Shown here in pieces: positions 17,840-25,663 of a stretch of DNA of 64,000 bases. A program made the translations under genes and the position numbers. This DNA is from Bacteroidetes oral taxon 274 str. F0058 (GTDB taxonomy: Bacteria; Bacteroidota; Bacteroidia; Bacteroidales; Paludibacteraceae), in contig GG774889.1 in assembly GCA_000163695.1 (NCBI GenBank), forward strand, positions 750,515 through 814,514, in the 5' to 3' direction. Numbering within the stretch: the stretch's first letter is position 1; each line of letters begins with the position of its first letter. The notes under the pieces are model-generated. The model searched no databases, was not told where the DNA came from, and saw only the letters and a program-made list of their open reading frames with translations.

Positions 17840-17847
17840 CAAAATTA
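17840..17847 (-). promoter_or_regulatory. -7 promoter box of rdgB
   Basis: The minus strand reads TAATTTTG, 15 bases before the chosen ATG. The leader would be very short. No good -33 box is visible. Confidence 0.5.
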
Positions 17848-17901
17848 CATCTTTTATTTTTCAGAATAAAATATTTTGGATTATTATCGAATAAAAAATC
17901 G

Positions 17902-17909
17902 TACTTTTG
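17902..17909 (+). promoter_or_regulatory. -7 promoter box of the Wzz-like gene
   Basis: TACTTTTG, with TTTG at 17875-17878 about 23 bases upstream, slightly wider than usual. The ATG at 17942 follows about 25 bases after the expected start. Confidence 0.6.
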
Positions 17910-17941
17910 CAAAACTTTAAACAATTATAAGAAAAAATACT

Positions 17942-18874
17942 ATGTCTGACAATAGAGAAATAAGCCTGTTCGAGCTGCTTATAATGATGTGGCGTAAGAC
18001 AAAAAAAGGCATCTCGAATCTTTTTTGTTTCATAAAATCAAGCCTTTGCCTGTCGGTGAAATATTTCTGGATAGTTATTCCCGTTATGATTTTGTTTGTG
18101 GCAGCGGGGCATATCGTTAGCCTGCCTGTCAATACGAAGTACAGTGCCGAAGGGGTAGCGACCTTCTTTACCGAAAATAGATTGGCTCTGGAAACCGAGA
18201 TAAAAACGCTCAATTCATTGAAAAATACCGATAGAGCTATTTTTAATAAACAGTTGAACTTGACCGACAAACAAACCGAACATTTGCGTGAGATACGGGT
18301 ATTGCCCGTCATAGATTTCCGTAGCGACTCGATACCCGATGCCGTTGCCGTGGCAAACGTACCATCTCTGATGTCGGATACATTGAATACGGTAGTGCCT
18401 TATATGTTATCTATCAGGTTTATACTGAAAGGTACTACGGACTATAAGCCTTATATGGAAGGTCTTGTATCGTACCTCGACAATATAGAGAGCTTACGCA
18501 CCACCGATTCGGTAGCCAAAGCCCTGACAAATAGTAGAATAGATTTTTGCAATAAAGAGATAGAACGTTTGGAGCGATTTTCGGAATATGATTACTTTGG
18601 CGGGGGGAAATTTGCCGTTAAGACCAATTACAGGGACGGAATAACCATAGAACCCTCTCGACGAAGGCTCTATTATGCAGACATACGCGACTTGATAAAA
18701 GAAAAAGACTTCCTCTCTGCATATATTGCCAACAAAAAAAATGTAATAAACTTTGTATCGCCGTATATGGCAGTATCTTGTATTCCACGCAAATATATAC
18801 TGGCGCTGTTCTTGGTGTTGGGCTATCTGTCTGGGTTGCTCGTATCGTATCTTGTACAGAGGAGAAAACGATAG
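17942..18874 (+). CDS. Wzz-like chain-length determinant family membrane protein
   Basis: 310 residues. A cytoplasmic N-terminus of about 40 residues, a membrane helix (FWIVIPVMILFVAAGHIV), a large extracytoplasmic alpha-helical region, then a second helix near the C-terminus (ILALFLVLGYLSGLLVSYLV) and a basic end RRKR. This two-helix layout, with a Pro-containing first helix, is that of Wzz polysaccharide chain-length regulators, and similar proteins occur in P. gingivalis. Sequence similarity beyond topology cannot be judged here. No polysaccharide genes are adjacent. Confidence 0.6.
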   Translation: MSDNREISLFELLIMMWRKTKKGISNLFCFIKSSLCLSVKYFWIVIPVMILFVAAGHIVSLPVNTKYSAEGVATFFTENRLALETEIKTLNSLKNTDRAIFNKQLNLTDKQTEHLREIRVLPVIDFRSDSIPDAVAVANVPSLMSDTLNTVVPYMLSIRFILKGTTDYKPYMEGLVSYLDNIESLRTTDSVAKALTNSRIDFCNKEIERLERFSEYDYFGGGKFAVKTNYRDGITIEPSRRRLYYADIRDLIKEKDFLSAYIANKKNVINFVSPYMAVSCIPRKYILALFLVLGYLSGLLVSYLVQRRKR

Positions 18875-18903
18875 CAGTTCATTTGTTGTGGCGACAAAAC
18901 GTC

Positions 18904-19410
18904 TTAGATAACTATACCATAAACGTATTGATACAGAGTGTCTCGGACGGTATCCAAGTCGGGAATGTTCGAGGTCATACTATGGCTCATCAGGCATAGC
19001 TCGATGGGGTTTCTGTCTGTGTCGTAAGCAGGTTGGATATATTTGTAGTTATGTAGTTCAAAACCGAGTCGCTGGTAAAATGTGATTCTGTCGGTAGATA
19101 TTTTGTCGGTCGGCAGCTCTGCCTCCAAAACTATTGGTCGGTCTGTTTTTGCTATAAAACGTTTCAGTATTTCCGTACCTATGCCGTTGCCTCTCTTTTC
19201 TTTATCTACTGCGAAATGCTCGATGTATACGAACGAGTCGAATATCCAATAGATGATAAATCCTATTATTCGGTCGTTTTCGGTAATAGGTTCGATCCCG
19301 ATATTTTTATTGATGTCGAATATGTCTGTAAGTTGTTTGAAATCACGCCGTTCATCAATAGGAAACGCCTCTTCGTAGATATACCGTATTTTCTCTAAAA
19401 ACTCTATCAT
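18904..19410 (-). CDS. GNAT family acetyltransferase
   Basis: 168 residues. The acetyl-CoA-binding motif A is visible as VDKEKRGNGIGTEIL, preceded by the beta strand IEHFAV and followed by FYQRLGFE, the motif B region. The substrate is unknown. Its start overlaps the stop of the MMPL fusion gene by four bases (19407-19410), so the two are translationally coupled, which suggests a shared pathway such as modification of a lipid or amine. The C-terminal 30 residues match nothing I recognise. Confidence 0.8.
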   Translation of the reverse strand: MIEFLEKIRYIYEEAFPIDERRDFKQLTDIFDINKNIGIEPITENDRIIGFIIYWIFDSFVYIEHFAVDKEKRGNGIGTEILKRFIAKTDRPIVLEAELPTDKISTDRITFYQRLGFELHNYKYIQPAYDTDRNPIELCLMSHSMTSNIPDLDTVRDTLYQYVYGIVI

Positions 19411-22400
19411 ATTGTTCGGCAGTCGATTATGGAATCAAATTCTGTCATATCCCCGATATTGCTTCTGTAATCGAGATTCTGAGGTACAGAGGCACAGTTG
19501 CGGGCTATATCTAAGATATCTGGATTATTGTCGGTGGCAACAATCGTGAGTTGTTTTTTTACCAACGCCGCAATAAGCGGTAATTCTCCCTGTCCACAGT
19601 TGGTAATGAGTATCTTACCTGTGTCGGGCATTTGAGCTATTATGTTTTTGAAATTGTTGTTGTTACGTAGCTTTTTACGTGCATTGTGTGCTATGGAGTT
19701 ACCTTTGTATATGTAGTTTTTCAGCACTTTATCGGCAAAGTAGTCGGGAGTCTCTATCCGACGGGCTATATCTTCATATTTTATTCGGTACAATTGTCGG
19801 AAATATTTTGCAATGTCGTTTAAATAAAGTTCATCTGTGGTGGAACTGTCGATTTTTTGTGTGCTGTGCGTATGTGTCGGTATATTTTTGATATTTAGTC
19901 TTTTACCTATCTCTATATTGACTTCTCCTTTTCGTAGCATAAATTCTTGCTTGGGCAATACGTGTCCTACGCCGTGTATTAGTACGGGGATTATATCGAG
20001 ATTCAGCTTGTGTGCCAGATAAAAAGCCCCTTTGCGGAAACGTCCGATGGAGCAATCTGCCGACCGCGAACCTTCGGGGAAGACTAATATTGAGTATCCG
20101 TTGTCGGTGAATTGTCTTAGTTTGTCGATGTTGTCCTCGATACCGTCTACAACGGGTACAAAGTCGGCATAGCGTATTATGATGCCGTAGAAAGGATTAC
20201 GCCATACCCATCTGTTTGTCAGAACTATTATCTTTGGCGATAATAACAGCGTATAGAGCAGGTCGAGATGACTCTGGTGGTTGGATACGATTATAGAAGG
20301 TGTTTCGAATGTTTCGCCGTGCGGGTTGTCTACTCTGTGCTTAATCTCGGGTATTACTGCTGCGAGTACTCGGAAACATTTGCATAATATCCTGTGAAAT
20401 AGCTCTTTGTGTCGCTTGGTTTTACCTCCTATTGTTAGCAGGACAAATCCGATAAGGCTCATACAAACGGCGGTAACGATAAATACAGTAAAACTGAAAG
20501 CGGTTTTACCGATATTCCAAATAGTAATGGGCATAATTCGCTTTTTGCCCCTGCTGTATACCAGCCATTTGTATATAAGCGGTGGCAGCATATACGCACA
20601 CAGTACCACTGTTGCCATACCTATTATGGTGAGTTCTGCCAACGAATGCATTGCTGGGTGTTTGGCAAAAATAAGTGAGCCGACGGCTATGAGAAGTATT
20701 GTAGCAGAGAGAAGTATGGATTTTTTCACGTTTGCCAACATCTTACGACCGTATGTGTATTCGTGTATCAGACCTTCGGTAATGAAAATTGTGTAGTCGT
20801 CGCCTTGTCCGAAGATAAAGGTCGCAAGTATTATGTTTACGATATTGAATTTTATATCGAATATGCTCATAAGCCCCAATATCCACACCCAACCCACGGC
20901 AAGCGGGACAAAAGTGATGGCGGCAATCTCGACTCTGCCAAAAGAGAAAAATAGAAATACGAATACTATTAATCCGCATATATAGAGTACCTTATTGAAG
21001 TCGTCCGATAGTGCCGTTACCATCTTTTGAGTGAAAGAACTATTGTCGAAGACATACGTGTATGGCGAAGCGATGTCGTCTAATCTCTTTTTGTCTATGT
21101 TGTTGCCTTGTAGTAAGGTGAATATGAAAGTTTTGGTGCTGTCGGAGTAAATATAGTTTTCTGCCAATGGTTTTAGGTTGTCGTAGAAATATTCGAAGTT
21201 ACGAGTTTTGTATTCTTTATTTAAAATTGTGTAGAAACCTGCGAATGCCTCAGGTCTAAATCCTTGCTTGGCTGCTATTTGCTCGAAGTTTTTTATGAAA
21301 GTCTCTTTGCGGGTCGCCCAGAAAGTATTCCAGCGTTCTATCTTTTGTACCTGACTACGTTCTGTGGGGAAAAAGCTGCCGATGCCTGTTATTCTTATAT
21401 GAGTAGTGTCGTTGGTAAGAGGTTTATTATCATTTAGTTTTGCAGATATTTGTCTACTGTAATTGTCAAGAGCTTCGTCTCGTGTCGCTCCTTCTGCTAC
21501 GAGGTAAAGTGTCTGCCGCCCGTTGCTCTCGGCAATGAATTTATTCATTGCACTGCGTTGCTCGTCAGTCATATAGTTGATATTCTGCATATTGGCGTCG
21601 AATTGGGCTCCGGAGCTAAATATTAACAGTACTATTGTGATTGCTATAAAGCAAATTACCAATATTTTATGGTTTTCGGGCAAAAAGTTTGTAATCCCGT
21701 TTAGAAAAGATTTTATTGCACTTTTATGATGCGTTTGATTATTGTTAGTCGCTTGTATATGAGGTTTGTCGGATAGTGTATGAGGAAGAAATATCAATAC
21801 AAAAATAATAGTACCTACGAGCAACAGAGCCGAAAAAAGTCCTAAATCGTGCATTGCCTCCGACGAGATCAGCAGCAAACTCAGAAACGCCCCAACGGTG
21901 GTGATATTGCCTATAAGAAGCGGATTGATGAGTTCTTTGATGGTTTGCAGACGTTGTCCGGTATGTTTGAAGTGCACCAGAAAGTGTAATGGGTAATTGA
22001 TTGCTATCCCGAATATTATAGATGCTATGCCTATGGCTATGATAGAGACGGTGCTTTTGAAAAACACAATAGCTCCAAGCGAAAAGAGAGCTCCGAAACT
22101 TATAGACAATGCTATGAGCAACAGTGGTTTAGGGCTGCGGAAAAATAATGTTAATATAAACAATATCAATACCCCTGAGATGGAGACGGCAAGCAGACTG
22201 TCGTTTTTTATGCGTTCGGCGTTGGTGATAGATATCAGAGCAGCACCGAAAGGAACTATCTGTACCTTGCCCTCAAACTCTTTTTTCGTCTGATAGACAG
22301 CTTTGTATATTTCGTCGGCAAGTAGTTTGTTGTTAGCTGTTTCCGACGATGGATAGGCAGATGTTATGGTAATGATACACTCGCCTTTATCGTTGAATAT

Positions 22401-23006
22401 AAAACCGTTATCTGTGTTGTAGTTGTCGTTTTGGCGAAAAACTTCGAGGTCTTTCAATGCTTTTTGCGAAAACATCAGTGGATCGTTTTTTAGAATCACC
22501 TGCATAAACGTCCCCATCGGCGATAACAATAAATTTTTGGTGGCAACGAGCCTATTTTCGATGTTGTTTGGTTTTATTAGGCTGTCTATCAGCGTATAAT
22601 CTGTTTCTGTTAGGTATAGGGGCAGGTTTTGTTGTACAAAGTCGGTCGTTTTAGTTATCTGTTCGTTATCTATTTCGTACAGTAACTCCTTGATATGGTG
22701 TGCTGTATCGTTTTCTTGCAGTGTCTGGGCAAAATATGCGGCAGCATCTATAAGTTCGGTTTCGTCGGTTGCTTCGGTTGTTGCCGATATGGTAACTATA
22801 ATCTTGTCGGAGGCGGCAATTTTTCGATATGCCTCGTTAATCTGTCTGCTATCGGTACTATTGGGTAAAAATGTGGAAATATCTTCCACGAAATTCACTT
22901 TGCATACCGAGAAGACCAATACGCCGACCGTAGCAGCCAGACATAGCCATAGAAGCCATCTGTTTTTATCGAAAAATTCAAATATTCTTACAATTAAGCC
23001 GTTCAT
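19407..23006 (-). CDS. MMPL/RND exporter fused to PlsC acyltransferase and a methyltransferase-like end
   Basis: 1199 residues. Residues 1-850 are an MMPL/RND-type lipid exporter with two repeats, each a periplasmic loop followed by a bundle of membrane helices (for example IGIASIIFGIAINYPLHFLV and FIFGQGDDYTIFI). Residues about 880-1090 are a 1-acylglycerol-3-phosphate-type acyltransferase with SNHQSHLD and FPEGSRS. The last 90 residues contain NCGQGELPL and VATDNNPD, which look like motifs I and II of a SAM-dependent methyltransferase, but the domain is too short to be complete. Exporter-acyltransferase fusions occur in Bacteroidota and are linked to aryl-polyene-type lipids. None of the other genes of that pathway are here. 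Confidence 0.85.
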   Translation of the reverse strand: MNGLIVRIFEFFDKNRWLLWLCLAATVGVLVFSVCKVNFVEDISTFLPNSTDSRQINEAYRKIAASDKIIVTISATTEATDETELIDAAAYFAQTLQENDTAHHIKELLYEIDNEQITKTTDFVQQNLPLYLTETDYTLIDSLIKPNNIENRLVATKNLLLSPMGTFMQVILKNDPLMFSQKALKDLEVFRQNDNYNTDNGFIFNDKGECIITITSAYPSSETANNKLLADEIYKAVYQTKKEFEGKVQIVPFGAALISITNAERIKNDSLLAVSISGVLILFILTLFFRSPKPLLLIALSISFGALFSLGAIVFFKSTVSIIAIGIASIIFGIAINYPLHFLVHFKHTGQRLQTIKELINPLLIGNITTVGAFLSLLLISSEAMHDLGLFSALLLVGTIIFVLIFLPHTLSDKPHIQATNNNQTHHKSAIKSFLNGITNFLPENHKILVICFIAITIVLLIFSSGAQFDANMQNINYMTDEQRSAMNKFIAESNGRQTLYLVAEGATRDEALDNYSRQISAKLNDNKPLTNDTTHIRITGIGSFFPTERSQVQKIERWNTFWATRKETFIKNFEQIAAKQGFRPEAFAGFYTILNKEYKTRNFEYFYDNLKPLAENYIYSDSTKTFIFTLLQGNNIDKKRLDDIASPYTYVFDNSSFTQKMVTALSDDFNKVLYICGLIVFVFLFFSFGRVEIAAITFVPLAVGWVWILGLMSIFDIKFNIVNIILATFIFGQGDDYTIFITEGLIHEYTYGRKMLANVKKSILLSATILLIAVGSLIFAKHPAMHSLAELTIIGMATVVLCAYMLPPLIYKWLVYSRGKKRIMPITIWNIGKTAFSFTVFIVTAVCMSLIGFVLLTIGGKTKRHKELFHRILCKCFRVLAAVIPEIKHRVDNPHGETFETPSIIVSNHQSHLDLLYTLLLSPKIIVLTNRWVWRNPFYGIIIRYADFVPVVDGIEDNIDKLRQFTDNGYSILVFPEGSRSADCSIGRFRKGAFYLAHKLNLDIIPVLIHGVGHVLPKQEFMLRKGEVNIEIGKRLNIKNIPTHTHSTQKIDSSTTDELYLNDIAKYFRQLYRIKYEDIARRIETPDYFADKVLKNYIYKGNSIAHNARKKLRNNNNFKNIIAQMPDTGKILITNCGQGELPLIAALVKKQLTIVATDNNPDILDIARNCASVPQNLDYRSNIGDMTEFDSIIDCRTI

Positions 23007-23063
23007 TTAAAGTTGTGGTTATCAGCAATATGTGTGTCTGTTGAGAGTCGTATGATTTTTGTA

Positions 23064-23071
23064 CAAAGATA
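23064..23071 (-). promoter_or_regulatory. -7 promoter box of the MMPL fusion/GNAT operon
   Basis: The minus strand reads TATCTTTG, 58 bases before the ATG at 23006. No clear -33 element. Confidence 0.5.
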
Positions 23072-23154
23072 TTAATCAATTTTGAAATTTGCGTAATTGA
23101 CCAGCTGATGTCAATAGAAATCGGGGGCTTGCTGTTGTCTGTTTTTATTAAATT

Positions 23155-24477
23155 TCAAATATTTATTTCGCCTATCAACGATGCTCCTGTTGCTCTGTGT
23201 ATTGTTACATCAATCAAATCGCCTATTTTGGTGCCGTTTTTTGGGAATATCACCACTTTGTTTTGCGACGTCCGTCCGTAGAAGTCGTCTCGCGAACGTT
23301 TTGAGTAACCCTCTACAAGCACCTCGAATGTTTTGCCTATATCGTTGAGGTTGCTCGTCAGGCTAAGCTGATTTTGTAGTGCGATTATTTGGTTGAGTCG
23401 GTGTATTTTGACCTCTTCGGGTATGTTGTCTGGCAGGTGTTTGGCTGCAAATGTGCCCGGACGCTCCGAATATTTGAACATAAATGCCATATCGAACCGT
23501 ACCTCACGCATAAGCGATAAGGTGTCTTCGAAATCCTGCTCCGACTCGTCGGAGAATCCACAGAAAATATCCGTACCAATAGATGCTTCGGGCAATATAC
23601 GACGAATGGCGGCAATGCGGTCGAGGTATTCCTCGCGGGTATATTTTCGTTTCATCAGTTTTAGTGTCTTGTTGCTGCCGCTCTGTACGGGCAGGTGTAT
23701 GTATCGGCAGATGTTGGGATATTGGGCGATTACCTCAAGGGTTTGGTCGGTCATATCGTTTGGGTACGAAGTAGTGAAACGTATCCGCATATCCGGCACA
23801 GCCAGAGCTACTTTTTCGAGTAGCTGCGAAAAGTCTGTCGCATTGCCTTTGCCGTCGTTGTACAGATACGAGTCTACGTTCTGCCCGAGTAGCGTAACCT
23901 CTTTATAACCGTTTGCTTGCAGATTTTTTACCTCATTGATGATGCTTTCTACCTCGCGACTGCGTTCTCTACCACGAGTATAAGGTACGATGCAGTACGA
24001 GCAGAATTTGTTGCAGCCACGCATAATAGATACGAAACCGAGTATCGATTTACCTATGCGGGCGGGCATAACGTCTTTGTATGTCTCTGTTTTGGATAGT
24101 TTTATGTTTATCGCCTTTTCGCCTTTTTCGACTGCTCCCACGAGGTTCGGCAAGTCGAGGTACGAGTCGGGACCGGCTACGAAATCTATATTATGTTTTT
24201 CCAGAAGTTCCTCCTGCATACGCTCTGCCATACAGCCTATTACGCCAATATTCAGGTCTTTGTTGTTTTTACGAAGGGAGTTGAAATATTGCAGGCGGGA
24301 TATGACTTTTTGTTCGGCATTATCGCGAACCGAACAGGTGTTTATTATGATAGTATCGGCTTCTTTTTCGTTATCGGTCATTTGGTATCCGTCCGATAGC
24401 ATTATGGCTGCTACTACTTCGCTGTCAGCCACATTCATCTGACAACCATAAGTTTCTATTTTTAGTTTTTTTGCCAT
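23155..24477 (-). CDS. miaB: tRNA-2-methylthio-N6-dimethylallyladenosine synthase
   Basis: 440 residues. A radical-SAM methylthiotransferase that modifies A37 of tRNAs reading codons that start with U. The N-terminal MTTase domain has YGCQMNVADSE and NTCSVRDNAEQK. The radical-SAM cluster motif is CNKFCSYC in MRGCNKFCSYCIVPYTRGRE. The C-terminal TRAM domain covers the last 65 residues. A single-gene transcript is likely. Confidence 0.95.
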   Translation of the reverse strand: MAKKLKIETYGCQMNVADSEVVAAIMLSDGYQMTDNEKEADTIIINTCSVRDNAEQKVISRLQYFNSLRKNNKDLNIGVIGCMAERMQEELLEKHNIDFVAGPDSYLDLPNLVGAVEKGEKAINIKLSKTETYKDVMPARIGKSILGFVSIMRGCNKFCSYCIVPYTRGRERSREVESIINEVKNLQANGYKEVTLLGQNVDSYLYNDGKGNATDFSQLLEKVALAVPDMRIRFTTSYPNDMTDQTLEVIAQYPNICRYIHLPVQSGSNKTLKLMKRKYTREEYLDRIAAIRRILPEASIGTDIFCGFSDESEQDFEDTLSLMREVRFDMAFMFKYSERPGTFAAKHLPDNIPEEVKIHRLNQIIALQNQLSLTSNLNDIGKTFEVLVEGYSKRSRDDFYGRTSQNKVVIFPKNGTKIGDLIDVTIHRATGASLIGEINI

Positions 24478-24511
24478 TCGTCTGTGTACGGTATTCTGAA
24501 AAATTAAACTG

Positions 24512-24519
24512 CAAAGTTA
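24512..24519 (-). promoter_or_regulatory. -7 promoter box of miaB
   Basis: The minus strand reads TAACTTTG, 35 bases before the miaB start. Confidence 0.55.
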
Positions 24520-24553
24520 GCTGTTTCCGTCGAAACTTGATGCCGAAAATATT

Positions 24554-24584
24554 TTTGTCAAATAAAAAAAATATGCTACCTTTG
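24554..24584 (+). promoter_or_regulatory. Promoter of rpmH
   Basis: TTTG (24554-24557), 19 bases, TACCTTTG (24577-24584). A near-consensus Bacteroidota promoter, fitting a highly expressed ribosomal gene. Confidence 0.8.
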
Positions 24585-24629
24585 CAATTCTTATTTTTGA
24601 GTGTAATATTTTAATTTATTGGAATAATT

Positions 24630-24788
24630 ATGAAGAGAACATTTCAGCCTTCTAATAGAAAACGTAGAAATAAACACGGTTTTAGAGAAAGAATGGCATC
24701 CGCCAATGGACGCAGAGTGCTTGCAGCTCGTAGGGCAAAAGGCAGAAAACGCCTCACTGTTTCTGACGAATATACGCTGAAGGCTTAA
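24630..24788 (+). CDS. rpmH: 50S ribosomal protein L34
   Basis: 52 residues, the normal L34 length plus a short C-terminal extension. It begins MKRTFQPSNRKRRNKHGF and continues with RMASANGRRVLAARRAKGRK, the strongly conserved L34 core. It is a structural protein of the large ribosomal subunit. The neighbours common in other phyla (rnpA, dnaA, yidC) are absent, so this is not an oriC-type locus. It has a strong promoter at 24554-24584. Confidence 0.97.
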   Translation: MKRTFQPSNRKRRNKHGFRERMASANGRRVLAARRAKGRKRLTVSDEYTLKA

Positions 24789-24848
24789 TAGAAAAAATCT
24801 ATCATTTTTATGATATGCAAAAAGAGTGAAGATTGTACTTGTCTTTGC

Positions 24849-24856
24849 TATTTTTG
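24849..24856 (+). promoter_or_regulatory. -7 promoter box of the PUR-alpha gene
   Basis: TATTTTTG, about 38 bases before the ATG at 24894. The -33 element is not clear. Confidence 0.5.
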
Positions 24857-24893
24857 TGTATATATATGATTATTAATCTATATCAATTTACTT

Positions 24894-25238
24894 ATGGAAG
24901 AAAATTTACAACCAAAATCTGAAAATAATTTCATATTTTCGAAAACGGTAAGGGCAGGAAAACGCATTTATTACTTCGATGTCAAAAAGACACAAACGAC
25001 AGATAGTCTGTATATTACTATTACCGAAAGTAAAAAAAATACCATCGACGACGAGCAAAAAAAACAAGTTGCTTTTACGAAGCAACGACTTTTGCTGTAC
25101 AAGGAGGATTTCGGCAATTTTGTAGAGGCTCTCAATGAGTGTGTCGATTTTATCGATATGTCTGATAATGAGCAAGATGTAATCGCAAAACAATTGAGTG
25201 GCAAATCCGACTTCGATGATATTGATTTTGATATTTGA
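24894..25238 (+). CDS. PUR-alpha family (DUF3276) nucleic-acid-binding protein
   Basis: 114 residues. The pattern FSKTVRAGKRIYYFDVKKTQ, then LYITITESKK and FTKQRLLLYKEDFGNFVEAL, is that of the single-repeat PUR-alpha-like proteins widespread in Bacteroidota. Their structure is a PUR repeat that binds nucleic acid. The cellular role is not established. The acidic C-terminal tail ends DFDDIDFDI. It is preceded by rpmH on the same strand and ends at a bidirectional terminator. Confidence 0.85.
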   Translation: MEENLQPKSENNFIFSKTVRAGKRIYYFDVKKTQTTDSLYITITESKKNTIDDEQKKQVAFTKQRLLLYKEDFGNFVEALNECVDFIDMSDNEQDVIAKQLSGKSDFDDIDFDI

Positions 25239-25284
25239 AAATATTTATGTGCATTTGACGTATCGGATTTTGACGTTTTGTTAC

Positions 25285-25320
25285 AAAAAGGAGTTGCCCT
25301 CGAAAGGACAACTCTTTTTA
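25285..25320. terminator. Bidirectional terminator between the PUR-alpha gene and tRNA-His
   Basis: GAGTTG and CAACTC form the stem, extended by CCCT/AGGA-side pairs, with a U run on either strand (AAAAAG on the left, CTTTTT on the right). It separates two convergent transcripts. Confidence 0.85.
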
Positions 25321-25353
25321 CTAACTTTAAAACATTAATTTTCTATGAATTTG

Positions 25354-25428
25354 GGTGAGTAATGGGACTCGAACCCACGACCAACGGAACCACAATCCGC
25401 TACTCTAACCAACTGAGCTATACTCACC
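25354..25428 (-). tRNA. tRNA-His (GTG)
   Basis: Cloverleaf read on the minus strand: the extra G at position -1 typical of tRNA-His (opposite C73), acceptor stem GTGAGTA/TACTCAC, D arm GCTC...GAGT, anticodon stem GCGGA/TCCGT with loop TTGTGGT, anticodon GTG at 25393-25391, and T loop GGGTTCGAGTCCC. The terminal CCA is not fully encoded. It has its own promoter at 25443-25473. Confidence 0.97.
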
Positions 25429-25442
25429 ATTTTTTGAGGTTG

Positions 25443-25473
25443 CAAAATTAATATATTTTTTTTAGTTTTACAA
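25443..25473 (-). promoter_or_regulatory. Promoter of tRNA-His
   Basis: On the minus strand TTG (25473-25471), 20 bases, TAATTTTG (25450-25443). The tRNA 5' end is 14 bases further on. Confidence 0.75.
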
Positions 25474-25663
25474 AAAATTTTTTTGAATGCAATACTGACC
25501 GTAAATTGTTGTGTTTCACTGTTGTTTTGGTTTGTTGTAAGTAGTGAAAAAAATGAGAAAAATAAATTCGGTGCTTTTTTACACATTTTTTTCGATACTT
25601 TGCGAGCAATATGTCAGTTTGTATTCAGGTAACCGAATGGAGAAATATCAGTATACGTAATAG

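Noticed and set aside
17825..17924. N-terminal extension of rdgB
   Set aside because: It contains the -7 promoter box and no family similarity; the start at 17825 fits RdgB.
24554..24900. oriC-like locus around rpmH
   Set aside because: No dnaA, rnpA, yidC, dnaN or DnaA-box cluster is seen here.
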